A stretch of DNA of 64,000 nt. It comes from Candidatus Delongbacteria bacterium. GTDB lineage: Bacteria; CAIWAD01. The stretch is taken from positions 62,001 to 126,000 of the forward strand of contig JBAYTZ010000001.1 of the NCBI GenBank assembly GCA_041675285.1. Reading direction: 5' to 3'. This document shows positions 27,163 through 37,500 of the stretch, piece by piece (positions within the stretch are counted from its first letter, which is position 1; each line of letters opens with the position of its first letter). Below the pieces are notes generated by a model. That model saw only the letters and a list, made by a program, of their open reading frames with translations, made no database searches and had not been told where the DNA came from. The position numbers were made by a program, and so were the translations under genes.

Positions 27163-27879
27163 TCAGACGGCCCGCGGATCCGGGCCCAGATCGAGCAGCA
27201 GGATCTCCGACTCCAGCCGGGCGGTGAACGAGACCGCGGCTTCCGCCGTGACCCCCACCCCGTCGCCGCTGGTGAGCACCAGGTCGCCGATGGCGATCTC
27301 CCCCTCCACCACGTGCAGCCAGGCCATCCGGCCCGGCGGCAGCTGGTGGACCAGGTGCTGGCCCAGATCCATCAACGTCGAGTAGAGCTGAACGTCCGGG
27401 TGCACGAGCAGCGAGCCCAGCCGACCGTTCGGCGAGGCCACCACGCAGAGCCAGCCCCGGCGGTCCGCGCTGGGAAAGTGCTTTTGCTCGCAGGTCGGGG
27501 TGCGGCCGGCGCGCGACGGCCGCAGGGTCAGGCGGAAGGCGTGGGCCCAGCGGGAGGCGGAGGCGTTGCGCTCGCGCAGCCGGCTGCCGCGCCGGTGCAC
27601 GCGGCACTGGAATTCGCCGGCCAGCAGCAAGCCTGTCTTTCCCGAGGACTCGTCCTGGGCCAGCACGCCCTCCCGCACGTAGGTCAGGATCTCCATGTCG
27701 AGCACCGGCCGGGCCCCCACCAGGGCGCCGGGGGGCAGGCGGTTCTCTTCCAGCGACGAGAGGAATCCGAATCCCCCCGCCGAGGGATCGGCGGGATCCG
27801 GCGGACGGAAGGATTGCCACAGATCCTGGCCCTGGCGCCCGTCGTGGTGGCGTGCCGTGGCGCGACTGAGGGACATCAT
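27163..27879 (-). CDS. Pirin-family bicupin lacking the metal ligands
   Basis: 238 residues with the YhhW/pirin fold signature: FGFLSSLEENRLPPG, DMEILTYVREGVL, a glycine-rich second half and a C-terminal cupin (SGDGVGVTAEAAVSF). Active pirins bind iron through His residues in an F-x-x-HPHRDxE motif and a later G-x-x-HSE-x-N motif. Here these read ARPVLDMEI and GSRLRERN, so all three expected His are replaced. It is therefore unlikely to be a quercetin 2,3-dioxygenase and may serve as a structural or regulatory protein. Start at 27879 (tandem ATGs) has AAGGAG upstream. The neighbouring small stress genes lie downstream of a hairpin at 28014. Confidence 0.82.
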   Translation of the reverse strand: MMSLSRATARHHDGRQGQDLWQSFRPPDPADPSAGGFGFLSSLEENRLPPGALVGARPVLDMEILTYVREGVLAQDESSGKTGLLLAGEFQCRVHRRGSRLRERNASASRWAHAFRLTLRPSRAGRTPTCEQKHFPSADRRGWLCVVASPNGRLGSLLVHPDVQLYSTLMDLGQHLVHQLPPGRMAWLHVVEGEIAIGDLVLTSGDGVGVTAEAAVSFTARLESEILLLDLGPDPRAV

Positions 27880-28013
27880 GGCGCTCCTTTGCGAACCGTG
27901 CGGCGGGCGCTGCTGCGCCGACCTGTCCACGGGATTGGGTTCACCTGACCGGACACGCGGATGGCCCGGCGGGCGCCGGGCCTCTCCCCACATCCCCACA
28001 ATTCCGATCGGTC

Positions 28014-28037
28014 GGGCCGGACGGGATGCGCCGGCCC
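28014..28037 (-). terminator. Hairpin after the stress/envelope cluster
   Basis: GGGCCGG and CCGGCCC form a perfect 7-bp stem around a 10-base loop, 14 bases past the stop of the last gene of the cluster (28052). No T-run follows, so it may be a Rho-assisted end or an mRNA 3' stabiliser. Confidence 0.4.
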
Positions 28038-28051
28038 TGACCTCGATTCCA

Positions 28052-28366
28052 CTATGGTTCGATCTTGTCGGCCAGCCACTGGCGCATGGTCTCGATGGAG
28101 CGCTTCAGCTCCCCGTGGGACTTCCGGAAGCCGCTCTGCATCCGGTCCCAGTCCGCCTCCTGGGCGTCCTCGGCCTGCTCCAGCTCGCTCTTGGCCGTCT
28201 TCCACTGGGCGCGCACGGCGACCAGCTGTCTCTCGGCCTCGGCCTTGCCCGCGCCGCTGGAGCGCTCGATCTTGCCGGAGAGCCGGTCCACTTCGTCCTG
28301 GAGCAGGGCCAGGTCCTCTTTCATGCTCTTGATGAACTCGGACTTGTGGGCATAGGTGTAGTCCAC
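28052..28366 (-). CDS. Coiled-coil stress protein, sll1863-like
   Basis: About 104 residues, almost all helical with heptad-like spacing (KEDLALLQDEVDRLSGKIE, RAQWKTAKSELEQAEDAQEA) and a tail RKSHGELKRSIETMRQWLADKIEP. This resembles the sll1863/general stress family of soluble coiled-coil proteins, whose members often start KxEYIEKLKAQLDE. The start is uncertain. GTG at 28366 keeps the family N-terminus; TTG at 28375 overlaps the upstream stop (TTGA) and could be coupled; ATG at 28324 would remove the first conserved helix. It is the last gene of the minus-strand stress cluster. Confidence 0.72.
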   Translation of the reverse strand: MDYTYAHKSEFIKSMKEDLALLQDEVDRLSGKIERSSGAGKAEAERQLVAVRAQWKTAKSELEQAEDAQEADWDRMQSGFRKSHGELKRSIETMRQWLADKIEP

Positions 28367-28371
28367 CCCTT

Positions 28372-28521
28372 TCAAATCACGCGGCGGCCCTGGATGACCC
28401 GCACGAGGACGACCACGATGGCCAGCACGAGCAGGATGTGGATCAGCCCGCCCATGGTGTACGAGGTCACCAGTCCCAGGGCCCACAGCACGACGAGGAT
28501 GACGGCGATGGTGAACAGCAT
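28372..28521 (-). CDS. DUF5670/lmo0937-family small membrane protein
   Basis: 49 residues, MLFTIAVILVVLWALG followed by GGLIHILLVLAIVVVLVRVI: two hydrophobic helices with a short turn, the exact design of the lmo0937 family. AAGGGAAGGG lies upstream. These peptides accompany CsbD and stress genes in many bacteria; the function is unknown. Its stop overlaps possible starts of the sll1863-like gene. Confidence 0.85.
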   Translation of the reverse strand: MLFTIAVILVVLWALGLVTSYTMGGLIHILLVLAIVVVLVRVIQGRRVI

Positions 28522-28562
28522 GTCTCGACCCTTCCCTTCCAGCGGCGCAGGCGCGCCGCCCC

Positions 28563-28628
28563 TTATGAGGTGTGCATCAGTTTGAGAATCAGCAGGACGA
28601 GCAGCACGGCAACCAGAATGGTCAACAT
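28563..28628 (-). CDS. 21-residue single-helix membrane peptide
   Basis: A very short gene encoding a peptide with one hydrophobic helix (MLTILVAVLLVLLILKL) and a short polar end (MHTS). It is supported by AAGGGAG eight bases before the ATG, by spacing equal to its neighbours, and by its place between CsbD and the DUF5670 peptide in the same orientation. Its composition resembles other tiny stress-cluster membrane peptides. Translation is not proven. Confidence 0.6.
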   Translation of the reverse strand: MLTILVAVLLVLLILKLMHTS

Positions 28629-28690
28629 GGTGGGTCTCCCTTCGGCTGGACGTGGGGACGCCGCGCCGCTGGCGCCGCGTCCCGCGCCGG

Positions 28691-28885
28691 TTAGTGTTTG
28701 CGGGCCTTGTCGAGCTTGGCTTTGATGGTCTCCCGATCGTCGCCAAACTTCTCCTGGATGACTCCGAACAGCTTGTCCGCGGAGCCCTCCGCCTTCGTGA
28801 AATCGTCGTCGGTGAGTTCGCCCCAGGCCATCTTGGCCCGACCCTTGAGCTGTTCCCACTTGCCGGCCGCTTGATCCAGGTTCAT
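28691..28885 (-). CDS. CsbD-family stress-response protein
   Basis: 64 residues, the normal length. MNLDQAAGKWEQLKGRAKM, WGELTDDDF and a C-terminal GDDRETIKAKLDKARKH fit the CsbD family of small, hydrophilic, stress-induced proteins (controlled by SigB in Bacillus). GAAGGAGAG lies before the ATG. It sits between OmpA and tiny membrane-peptide genes, all on the minus strand, probably one operon. Confidence 0.93.
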   Translation of the reverse strand: MNLDQAAGKWEQLKGRAKMAWGELTDDDFTKAEGSADKLFGVIQEKFGDDRETIKAKLDKARKH

Positions 28886-28904
28886 CTCGCTCTCCTTCGC
28901 CTGT

Positions 28905-28927
28905 GGCTCCGGGCCGGGCCCGGAGCC
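28905..28927 (-). terminator. Near-perfect palindrome between ompA-like and csbD-like genes
   Basis: GGCTCCGGGCC and GGCCCGGAGCC are 11-base arms separated by one base, 16 bases after the stop at 28944 and 20 bases before the CsbD start. There is no T-run. It may partly end transcription or protect the 3' end of the upstream message, setting different levels for OmpA and CsbD. Confidence 0.45.
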
Positions 28928-28943
28928 GGTCTGTCCGGCCGGT

Positions 28944-29834
28944 CTACTGCGTGGACGTGCGCTGGCTCTGCTCGATGATGATCTCCACGCGCCGGTTGTT
29001 GGCCCGGCCTTCGGCGTTGGCGTTGTCCGCCACGGGCCGCACCTCGCCGATCCCGTTGGACTGGATGCGGCTGGCCTGATAGCCCTTGCCCACCAGGAAG
29101 TCGCGGATCTGGTCCGCCCGGGCCTGGGAGAGCGTCAGGTTGTGGCTGTTGGTGCCCTGGGAGTCCGTGTGGCCCTCGATGATCAGGTTGCGGCCGTCCT
29201 CGGCCAGCAGGGCCTTGGCCACCTGATCCAGGCGCTCCCGCGCCGAGGGCAGCAGGACGGACTGGTTGGAGGCGAACAGCACGCTGCCGGAGATGGTGAT
29301 CACCATGCCGCGCGGCTCGTTCTTCACCGCGGCCAGTTTGGCCAGTTCGGCCATGGCCGTGGCGGCCCGCAGCTCGGCGGCGGCCCGCGCCAGTTGCGCG
29401 CTGTCCAACTTGTTCTCGGCCAGCTCGCCCTTGCGTTCGGCGGCGGCCAGCTCCACCTGGGACTTGTCCAGGTCCTGCTGGGTCTCGCGGACGAGTTCGC
29501 CCTGGGTCCGGGCCAGATCGGCCTGGGCCTGGGCCGTGCGCTCGCGCTCGTCGTCCAGGGAGACGGTGGCCGCAGCGATCTCGGCCTTGCGCTGGGCCAC
29601 GTAGGCCAGGTTGCGCGTGGTCTCGGAGCGCGGGTGCAGCATGAAGGAGTTCTCCGCCACGGCCAGGGCTTCCTTGGCCTTCTGCAGCTGCACGGGGGCC
29701 AGCTCGGCGGTCTCGGGCGTGTTGATGCGCTGATAGGTCAGGCGCGCCGAGGAGAGCTCCTGGGGAATGGTGGCCGCGCAGCCGGCCAGCAGGGCGGCGC
29801 AGGCGGCCAGCGAGAGCATCTGGGAAAGTTTCAT
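28944..29834 (-). CDS. OmpA-family lipoprotein with N-terminal DUF4398
   Basis: 296 residues. Signal peptide and lipobox LLAGC place the lipid anchor at about residue 19. Residues about 25-110 are the DUF4398 helical repeat (QKAKEALAVAENSF). Residues 100-170 are a long Ala/Glu-rich coiled coil. Residues about 180-290 are the OmpA C-terminal domain with LLPSARERLDQVA, IIEGHTDSQGTNSHNLTLSQARAD and NRRVEIII, which binds peptidoglycan. It links outer membrane and cell wall. AAGGA precedes the ATG. It follows the stand-alone DUF4398 lipoprotein gene. Confidence 0.92.
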   Translation of the reverse strand: MKLSQMLSLAACAALLAGCAATIPQELSSARLTYQRINTPETAELAPVQLQKAKEALAVAENSFMLHPRSETTRNLAYVAQRKAEIAAATVSLDDERERTAQAQADLARTQGELVRETQQDLDKSQVELAAAERKGELAENKLDSAQLARAAAELRAATAMAELAKLAAVKNEPRGMVITISGSVLFASNQSVLLPSARERLDQVAKALLAEDGRNLIIEGHTDSQGTNSHNLTLSQARADQIRDFLVGKGYQASRIQSNGIGEVRPVADNANAEGRANNRRVEIIIEQSQRTSTQ

Positions 29835-29873
29835 CTGAGGATTCCTTTGGTTGACGGCCAGGTCGGCCGGGGT

Positions 29874-30239
29874 CTAGCGGTTGCTCAGGCGGAGGTGGCG
29901 CACCTGTTCGATGGCGTCCATGGCTTCTATCTTCACCGCGTCTTCGCGGGACAGCAGCACGGCCAGCTCGGCGTCGGCCTCGGCCCGCAGCAGCATGGAA
30001 TTGGCGGCCGCGTGGTCGTTCTTCTGGGACAGGCCCTTGGCGCGGGACAGCTCCTCGCGGGCCAGCTGGAGGTAGCGCAGGGCCTCGGGCACGTCCGCCG
30101 CGCCCAGGGATTCGGCGGCCCGGATGCCGGAGGTGGAGGCTTCGGTGTGCAGCGGCGTGCTGGCGCAGCCGACGGCCAGGAGGGCGACGGTCGCCACCAG
30201 AGCCACGGCCCGGAGCTTGCTGAGGGATGGGATTCGCAT
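29874..30239 (-). CDS. DUF4398-domain lipoprotein
   Basis: 121 residues. Hydrophobic signal ending in LLAVGC (lipobox), then a helical domain with AREELSRAKGLSQKND and EADAELAVLL, the DUF4398 pattern that is also fused to OmpA in the next gene. It is probably an outer-membrane lipoprotein of the envelope stress set. AAGGAG lies seven bases before the ATG. First gene of the minus-strand cluster and divergent from the sigma-54 activator at 30628. Confidence 0.88.
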   Translation of the reverse strand: MRIPSLSKLRAVALVATVALLAVGCASTPLHTEASTSGIRAAESLGAADVPEALRYLQLAREELSRAKGLSQKNDHAAANSMLLRAEADAELAVLLSREDAVKIEAMDAIEQVRHLRLSNR

Positions 30240-30627
30240 GGGGATTCTCCTTCAATGCGGTTATGGTGCGGTCCTGTGTTGCGTGCGGCGCGGGGTCGTT
30301 CAAGTCCAGCGGAGCCACGGGCGGTCAGGACGGTCCGCCGGGGCCGGACGCTGGAGGGCGTTGCGAAGTCGGGACGGACCCGGGGTTGGCCGGTCGTCCG
30401 GAAGGGGGAAGGGGCGGGCGCCTGGGCGACGCGGCGGGCCTGGTCGGCCGGCCGGCCGTGTCGGCCGCCCCCGGCCCCTCGTTCCTGGAGGGCTTCCTTG
30501 CACTATTCGGGCCAAAGAATAATCACAAAGCGGATCATGCACTTACAAAGATTTATTTCACAGCGAGAAGCCCTGTTCCATCAAATTGAGGTAGCTTGTC
30601 CTCCAATTCGATGCGACGGAGGACATC
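30240..30627. other. Divergent control region between the stress cluster and its likely activator
   Basis: No gene. The part near 30240-30480 is very GC-rich. About 30505-30600 is clearly AT-rich and is the likely place for the activator's own promoter and for activator binding. A possible sigma-54 site faces the stress cluster (30499-30514). I could not find a convincing -35/-10 pair for the activator gene. Confidence 0.5.
30499..30514 (-). promoter_or_regulatory. Possible sigma-54 promoter of the DUF4398/OmpA/CsbD cluster
   Basis: On the minus strand it reads TGGCCCG-AATA-GTGCA, with exact GG-N10-GC spacing and two mismatches to the consensus. It faces the envelope cluster and sits about 114 bases from the start of a sigma-54 activator gene read the other way. 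The leader to 30239 would be about 250 bases, which is long. Confidence 0.45.
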
Positions 30628-32310
<1,683 letters not shown>

Positions 32311-32403
32311 CCGACACGCGCTGAGGTCACGATCCCGGCGGAACACAGGGCCCGCCGCGGCCCGGGGAGAAGCCTGCGCTCCCCCGCGGGCCGCCGGCCG
32401 CGC

Positions 32404-32901
32404 TCAGCGGAACCAGAAGCGCACGCCGATCCCGCCTTCCACGTCCAGGTCCGTATCCGGCACCAGATTCACCACGGGCGCCACTTCCAGAAAGAAATCC
32501 ACCGGTGCGCGCGGCAGGACCCAGTCGAGGCCCAGCGGGATCCGCACGCCCAGCTCGTCCTCGCCGTCGTAGTCGTGGTCGTTGCCGTGGTTGTCGTGGT
32601 ACTCGTCGCGCACCTGCAGGCGTCCACCCAGGCCCCAGTAGAGCGCGAGCTTGCCGTCCAGGCCGCTGCCCTTGAGCGCCGCGAAGTTGTGGAACAGGTA
32701 GTCGATGTGCAGGTGCAGGCGCTCGTGGTCGTTCAGGGACCAGGCCACCCCGAAGTCCAGCGCGTGGCTGTTGTCCAGCCAGGCCTTGGCGTTCAGACCG
32801 GTGGGTTCGCCCACCATCACGCCCACCCCCAGTTTGCCGGCCCAGGCCGGGCCGCTCAGGCCGACCAGGACGGTCAGCAGCAGTAGTGCAGAAAATCGCA
32901 T
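32404..32901 (-). CDS. Small outer-membrane beta-barrel protein (BAPKO_0422/DUF3996-like)
   Basis: 165 residues. Signal peptide 1-21 ending AWA. The mature protein has GVMVGEPTGLNAKAWLDN, ALDFGVAWSL, LHLHIDYLFHNF and LYWGLGGRLQV, the strand order of the BAPKO_0422-type small barrels, an acidic/His-rich loop (HDNHGNDHDYDGEDE), and a final strand GGIGVRFWFR. AGAGGA lies before the ATG at 32901; the longer open frame upstream lacks a start signal. Transcribed convergently to the activator gene. Function unknown; possibly a porin. Confidence 0.8.
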   Translation of the reverse strand: MRFSALLLLTVLVGLSGPAWAGKLGVGVMVGEPTGLNAKAWLDNSHALDFGVAWSLNDHERLHLHIDYLFHNFAALKGSGLDGKLALYWGLGGRLQVRDEYHDNHGNDHDYDGEDELGVRIPLGLDWVLPRAPVDFFLEVAPVVNLVPDTDLDVEGGIGVRFWFR

Positions 32902-33264
32902 GATCCATTCCTCTTGTATCTGGTTGCGGCAGATCAGTTGACGGGTTCTGTCTTGAGACTCCACGGGCACGCAGTCGGTAGCCGGCTTGGCAGCGCAGCC
33001 AGCGCTCTGGCGAGTCTTCCACCCGATCGGAACAAGTGTAAGATGGTCAATCACTTGGCTGTCATGCAAGCGATTGTCTTAGACTAAAACCGAATGAACG
33101 TTCCGTGAATTCGCATAGAATAAAGTATCATATATCAACACAAATAAATAATTAAGAGCATAAAAAATAAGCTAAGTTTTCTGGCGTACTGGAGCGCAAT
33201 GCTCCCGTCGCGCTCCGGCTGAGGCGCCGCCCTGCCCGACGGCCACAACCTTGAGAGGATCCTC
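32902..33264. other. AT-rich non-coding island
   Basis: No gene is seen. Roughly 33060-33180 is extremely AT-rich (ATATATCA, AATAAATAATTAAG, AAAAAATAAG) in an otherwise very GC-rich window. It lies between two divergent genes for exported proteins and may hold both promoters, with UP-element-like DNA or a nucleoid-protein binding site. It could also mark foreign DNA. Confidence 0.55.
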
Positions 33265-33756
33265 ATGAACACCTGGACCGGACGCTGGCTGCTGGCCGGC
33301 CTGTTGGCCGCCCTGCTGGCCTGGACACCCGCCCCCGCCCGGGCGGCGGAACTCGCCTGGGCCGCCCAATTCAACCTCAGCGCGTCGTCGGATCCCGGGG
33401 CCTTCCGGACCCGGCTGGGCTCACGCTTCGGCGTGGACGAGCTGCAGGTCCAGTTCGTGCTGGGCCGGGTGGCGCAGCCCGCCGACGCCTACCTCGTGTT
33501 CTATCTGGGGGAGGTCAGCCACCATCCGCCGCTCTACATCATCGAGCAGTACGAGGCGCGCGGGCGGCGCGGCTGGGGCGAACTGGCCCACCACCTGGGC
33601 ATCAAGCCGGGTTCTGCCGCGTTCCACGAACTCAAGCGCGGCAAGCATGTCTATGATCACCACGGCAAGGGCAAGTCCGGCGGCCCGGGCAGGTCCAAGT
33701 CGTCGGGCAAGAAGGGCAAGGCCAATGGCAAGGGCGGCGGCAAGGGCCGCAAGTAG
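33265..33756 (+). CDS. Secreted protein of unknown function with Lys/Gly-rich tail
   Basis: 163 residues. Signal peptide 1-28 (ending ARA). The middle part has FNLSASSDPGAFRTRLGSRF, VDELQVQFV and IIEQYEARGRRGWGELAHHLGIKPGS followed by AFHELKRG; this resembles conserved hypothetical proteins of other outer-membrane bacteria that I cannot name. Residues about 130-163 are almost only Lys, Gly and Ser, a strongly basic disordered tail that could bind LPS, nucleic acid or teichoic-like polymers. GAGAGGA precedes the start. The stop is 15 bases from the convergent gene's stop. Confidence 0.75.
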   Translation: MNTWTGRWLLAGLLAALLAWTPAPARAAELAWAAQFNLSASSDPGAFRTRLGSRFGVDELQVQFVLGRVAQPADAYLVFYLGEVSHHPPLYIIEQYEARGRRGWGELAHHLGIKPGSAAFHELKRGKHVYDHHGKGKSGGPGRSKSSGKKGKANGKGGGKGRK

Positions 33757-33771
33757 GCGCCGGCCCGGGCG

Positions 33772-34230
33772 CTACTCGTCCGCGACCGCTTCGTCGGCCT
33801 CGTCCTCGCCCAGCCGGTCGGGTCGGGACTCGCAGAGGCTGGCGTAGGCCTGCCAGCAGCCCATCTGCTCGGCCAGGGCCGTGCCGTACTGGACCTTGCG
33901 CCACTCCGGGTGGGCGTCGCCGTACTCGGACTGGACCAGCGCGGCGGCGGCCTCGCGGGAGACCACGTCCTCGCTGTCCGCCGCGGCGAAGATCCGCCGG
34001 GCCAGCTCCTTCTGCTCCTCGGCCCAGGGATCCGCCTCCACCACCGCCAGCACGCGCCCGTCCGGGTGCAGGATCTCCACGCTCTCATAGTCGAAGTAGA
34101 CGCTGATGTAGCCGCCCCGCGCGCTCAGGCGCCGGGCCTGGGCCTGCAGGTCGTCCAGCAGGGCCCGCCCCGCGGCCTCCGGGTCGTGGTCGAAGAGCGT
34201 GGCCTGGGCCGGGCTCAAGGTGATCTGCAT
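33772..34230 (-). CDS. Acidic cytoplasmic protein of unknown function
   Basis: 152 residues from ATG at 34230 (GAGGA upstream). No signal peptide. The N-terminal half has strands and helices (MQITLSPAQATLFDHDPEAA, GGYISVYFDYESVEILHPDGRVL); the C-terminus is very acidic (GEDEADEAVADE). A recognisable family is not apparent. It is convergent with the secreted protein at 33265 and divergent from the giant kinase. Balanced codon use and a good start signal support a real gene. Confidence 0.65.
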   Translation of the reverse strand: MQITLSPAQATLFDHDPEAAGRALLDDLQAQARRLSARGGYISVYFDYESVEILHPDGRVLAVVEADPWAEEQKELARRIFAAADSEDVVSREAAAALVQSEYGDAHPEWRKVQYGTALAEQMGCWQAYASLCESRPDRLGEDEADEAVADE

Positions 34231-34533
34231 GGCGGGGTCCTCGCTTGGGTTTGGGGTCCGTCGGTCCTGGACCAGGGCCGGGGTTCGCGTTCCCGTCGGA
34301 GCCGGCGCAGCTGGGAGCCCGCACCGCCACCCGGGGCCGCGGGCCAGACTAAGGATTTCGGCGGAGTTCTCCACGCCCGGCCTTCCCGCACCGTGGAGTG
34401 GAACCGGCCCCGCCGCTGGCCGATCATGCTGGGGACAGCCGCCCCCCCCAGACTCGCGACCCGACCGCCCTGCCGGGTCGGAGCGCTGGATTCCGGGCGA
34501 CGACAGGCCGCGTTCTTCCACCGGGGTTCGGGA
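34231..34533. other. Non-coding divergent region
   Basis: 303 GC-rich bases between the acidic protein gene and the hybrid kinase gene. I see no gene, clear promoter, terminator or repeat in it. Confidence 0.4.
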
Positions 34534-37500
34534 ATGAGTGCTTGGTTCCGCTTCTACGACCGCGTCCGCACCCACCGGCTCTGGCTGGTGGGCGTGCTGG
34601 GCACCCTGCTCGGCCTGGCCGGGCTGTTCAGCGGGTGGGCCGCGCGCCAGGCGGACCGCGAGATGCGCGAGGCGCTGCTCCAGCAGGCGCGGCTGATGGC
34701 CCAGGCCATCGACCTGGCCCAGGTGCAGACCCTTTCGGGCGGCCCGGCCGATCAGGACGCTCCCGTGTATCACCAGCTCAAGCAGCAGCTGGCCGGCCTG
34801 CGCCAGGCCAGCCCGCAGTGCCGCTTCCTTTACCTGCTGGCGCGCCGTCCGGACGGCAGGCTGATCTTCCTGGTCGACAGCGAGCCCGCCGGCTCCGAGG
34901 ACTGCTCGCTCCCGGGCGAGGTCTACCCGGAAGCCTCCGCCGAGCTGCGCGCACTGTTCGACAACGGGGTCGGGCGGGTGGAAGGCCCGGTTCAGGACCG
35001 CTGGGGCCGCTGGGTCTCGGCCCTGATTCCGCTGCTGGATCCCGTCAGCGGCCGGCCGGTCGCCGTGCTGGGCCAGGACGTGGACGCGGGCGCGTGGAGC
35101 TGGGAGGTGGCCTCGCGCGCGGCCCTGCCCGTGGGCCTGCTGCTCACCCTCTGCGGCGTGGTGGCCGTGGTGCTGGTCTCCCTGCGGCGTGCGCCCGTGA
35201 CGCCCAAACCCGTGTTGCGGCGCCTGCTGCTGCCGCTGGCCGGCGTGCTGCTGCTGCTGCTGGCGGGGATGGGCGCGCTGCTTTCCCTGCAGCAGGACAG
35301 CCGGCTGCGGGAGTCCGGGCGGCGCGTGTTGCAGGACGCCTCCAGCGAACTCTCCCGCGCCTTGGCCGAACAAACCCGCAGCCTGCTGGCGCTGGAGGGC
35401 GTGCTGGTTCTGGATGCCGACCTGCGGCAGGCACTGGCGGAGCGGGACTGGCAGTGCCTGCTGGAGCACTCCGCGCCCGTGTTCGCCGGCCTGAAGGCCG
35501 AACACGCGCTCACCCACTTCTCCTTCATCAGCCCGGATCTGGAGTGCCTGCTGCGTGTCCACCATCCGGACGAGCGCGGGGACCGGCTGGAGCGCTTCAC
35601 GGCCCGCGAGGCCCGGCGCACGGGTCGGATGGTGGCGGGCCTGGAGGTGGGCCCCCTGGGCACCTACACCCTGCGCGTGGTGCGGCCGGTCTTTGAAGGC
35701 CGGCGCTTGATCGGCTTCCTGGAGCTGGGCAAGGAGATCGAGGACGTCCTGGCGGGCATCCACCGGCAGCCGGGGCTGGAACTGGCCGTGCTGATCCGCA
35801 AGGACGCGCTGGAACGCGCCGGCTGGGAGGCCGGCATGCGCCAGCTCGGCCGGCCGGCGGACTGGGAGCAGTTTCCCGCCGACGTGCTGGTCTACACCTC
35901 AGGCCGGAATCTGCCGGCGCAGGCCGCGCAGCGGATCAACGCCGGAATGGACCCCAGCGGAGCGGAGCGGACCCGCGGCGTGCTGCGCTTTCTCTCGGTG
36001 CCGCTTCGGGACGCCTCCGGGCGCGAGACCGGCCACCTGCTGGCCATGCTGGACCTGTCCCCCAGCCAGGCCGAGCACCGCCGCCTGCTGCTCTTCGCCG
36101 CCGGCGCCGGACTGGCCCTGCTCAGCGGCCTGTTCGGCTTCCTCTACGTCCTGCTGCGGCGCACGGACGCGGGCATCCGGGCCCAGCAGGCGGATCTGGG
36201 CAAGAGCCGCGAATTGCTCTCCGCCACCCTGGCCTCCATGGGGGACGGCGTCATCGCCTGCGACCGGCGGGGCGACGTGGTCCTGCTCAACGCCGCGGCC
36301 GAGCGCCTGACCGGCTGGTCCGCCGCCGAGGCCCTGGGTCAGCCCGGCCGCGCGGTCTACCGGATCATCGACAGCCGCAGCGGCGAGTCGGCCGAGCCGC
36401 CTCTGGAGCGCTCCCTGCGCGAGGGCGCGGTGGTGGAGGGCAGCGGGCACGCCGTGCTGGTGGACCGGGACGGCGGCGAGCGCCGGGTGGCCGACAGCTG
36501 CGCGCCCATCCGCGACGCGGCGGGGGAGGTCATCGGCGCCGTGCTGGTCTTCCGCGACGTCAGCCTGGACCACCAGCGGCGCGCGGCCCTGAGCGAGAGC
36601 GAGGCGCGCTACAACCAGCTGGCCAGCCAGAGCCGGACCTGCGCCTGGGAAGTGGACCTGACAGGCCGCTTCACCTACGTCAGCCCGGTGGCCGCCGAGC
36701 TGCTGGGCTACCAGCCCGGCGAGCTGCTGGCGGACTGGCACCGCCACGAGCTGTGTCCGGCGGAGCAGCGCGCGGAGTTCCTGGCCCGGGTCCAGGAGGT
36801 GGCGGAGCGCCGCGAGGCCTTCGTCAACCTGCTGAACCTCGTGGAAACCCGGGACGGCGCGCGGCTCTGGGTCTCCACCAACGGCATTCCCCTCTTCGAT
36901 CCCGACGGCAGCCTGCGCGGCTATCGGGGCTCGGACACGGACGTCAGCGAGCGCGTCCAGGCCGAGGAGGCCCTGCGCGAGAGCGAGGCCAACTTCCGCG
37001 CCTTCTTCCGCTCCATGAGCGACATGGTCCTGGTGGGCACGCCGGACGGGCGGATCCTGTTCGCCAACGAGGCCGTGACCCAGAAACTGGGCTACGGGCC
37101 GGACGAACTGCAGACCATGCAGATGCTGGACCTGCACCCCGCCGAGCGGCGAGCGGAGGCCGCGGAGATCTTCACCGCCATGTTCCGGGGCGAGCGGAGC
37201 AGCTGCCCGCTGCCGCTCTCCACCCGGAAAGGCGTCCTGCTGCCCGTGGAGACCCGTATCTGGGCCGGCAAGTGGAACGGCGTGGACTGTGTGTTCGGGG
37301 TCAGCAAGGACCTGAGCGTGGAGGAGGAGGGCCGTCAGCGTTTCGAGCGCCTGTTCCGCAGCAATCCCGCCTTGATGGCGCTGACGTCCCTGCCCGAGCG
37401 GCGCTTCACCGACGTCAACGACGCCTTCCTGGCCAAGACCGGCTACCGGCGCGAGGAGGTGCTGGGGCGGACGGTGGCCGAGCTGGGCCTCTTCGTTGAG

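Noticed and set aside
30486..30502. Plus-strand -24/-12-like match before the V4R activator gene
   Set aside because: GG and GC are 11 bases apart instead of 10, and spacing is critical for sigma-54.
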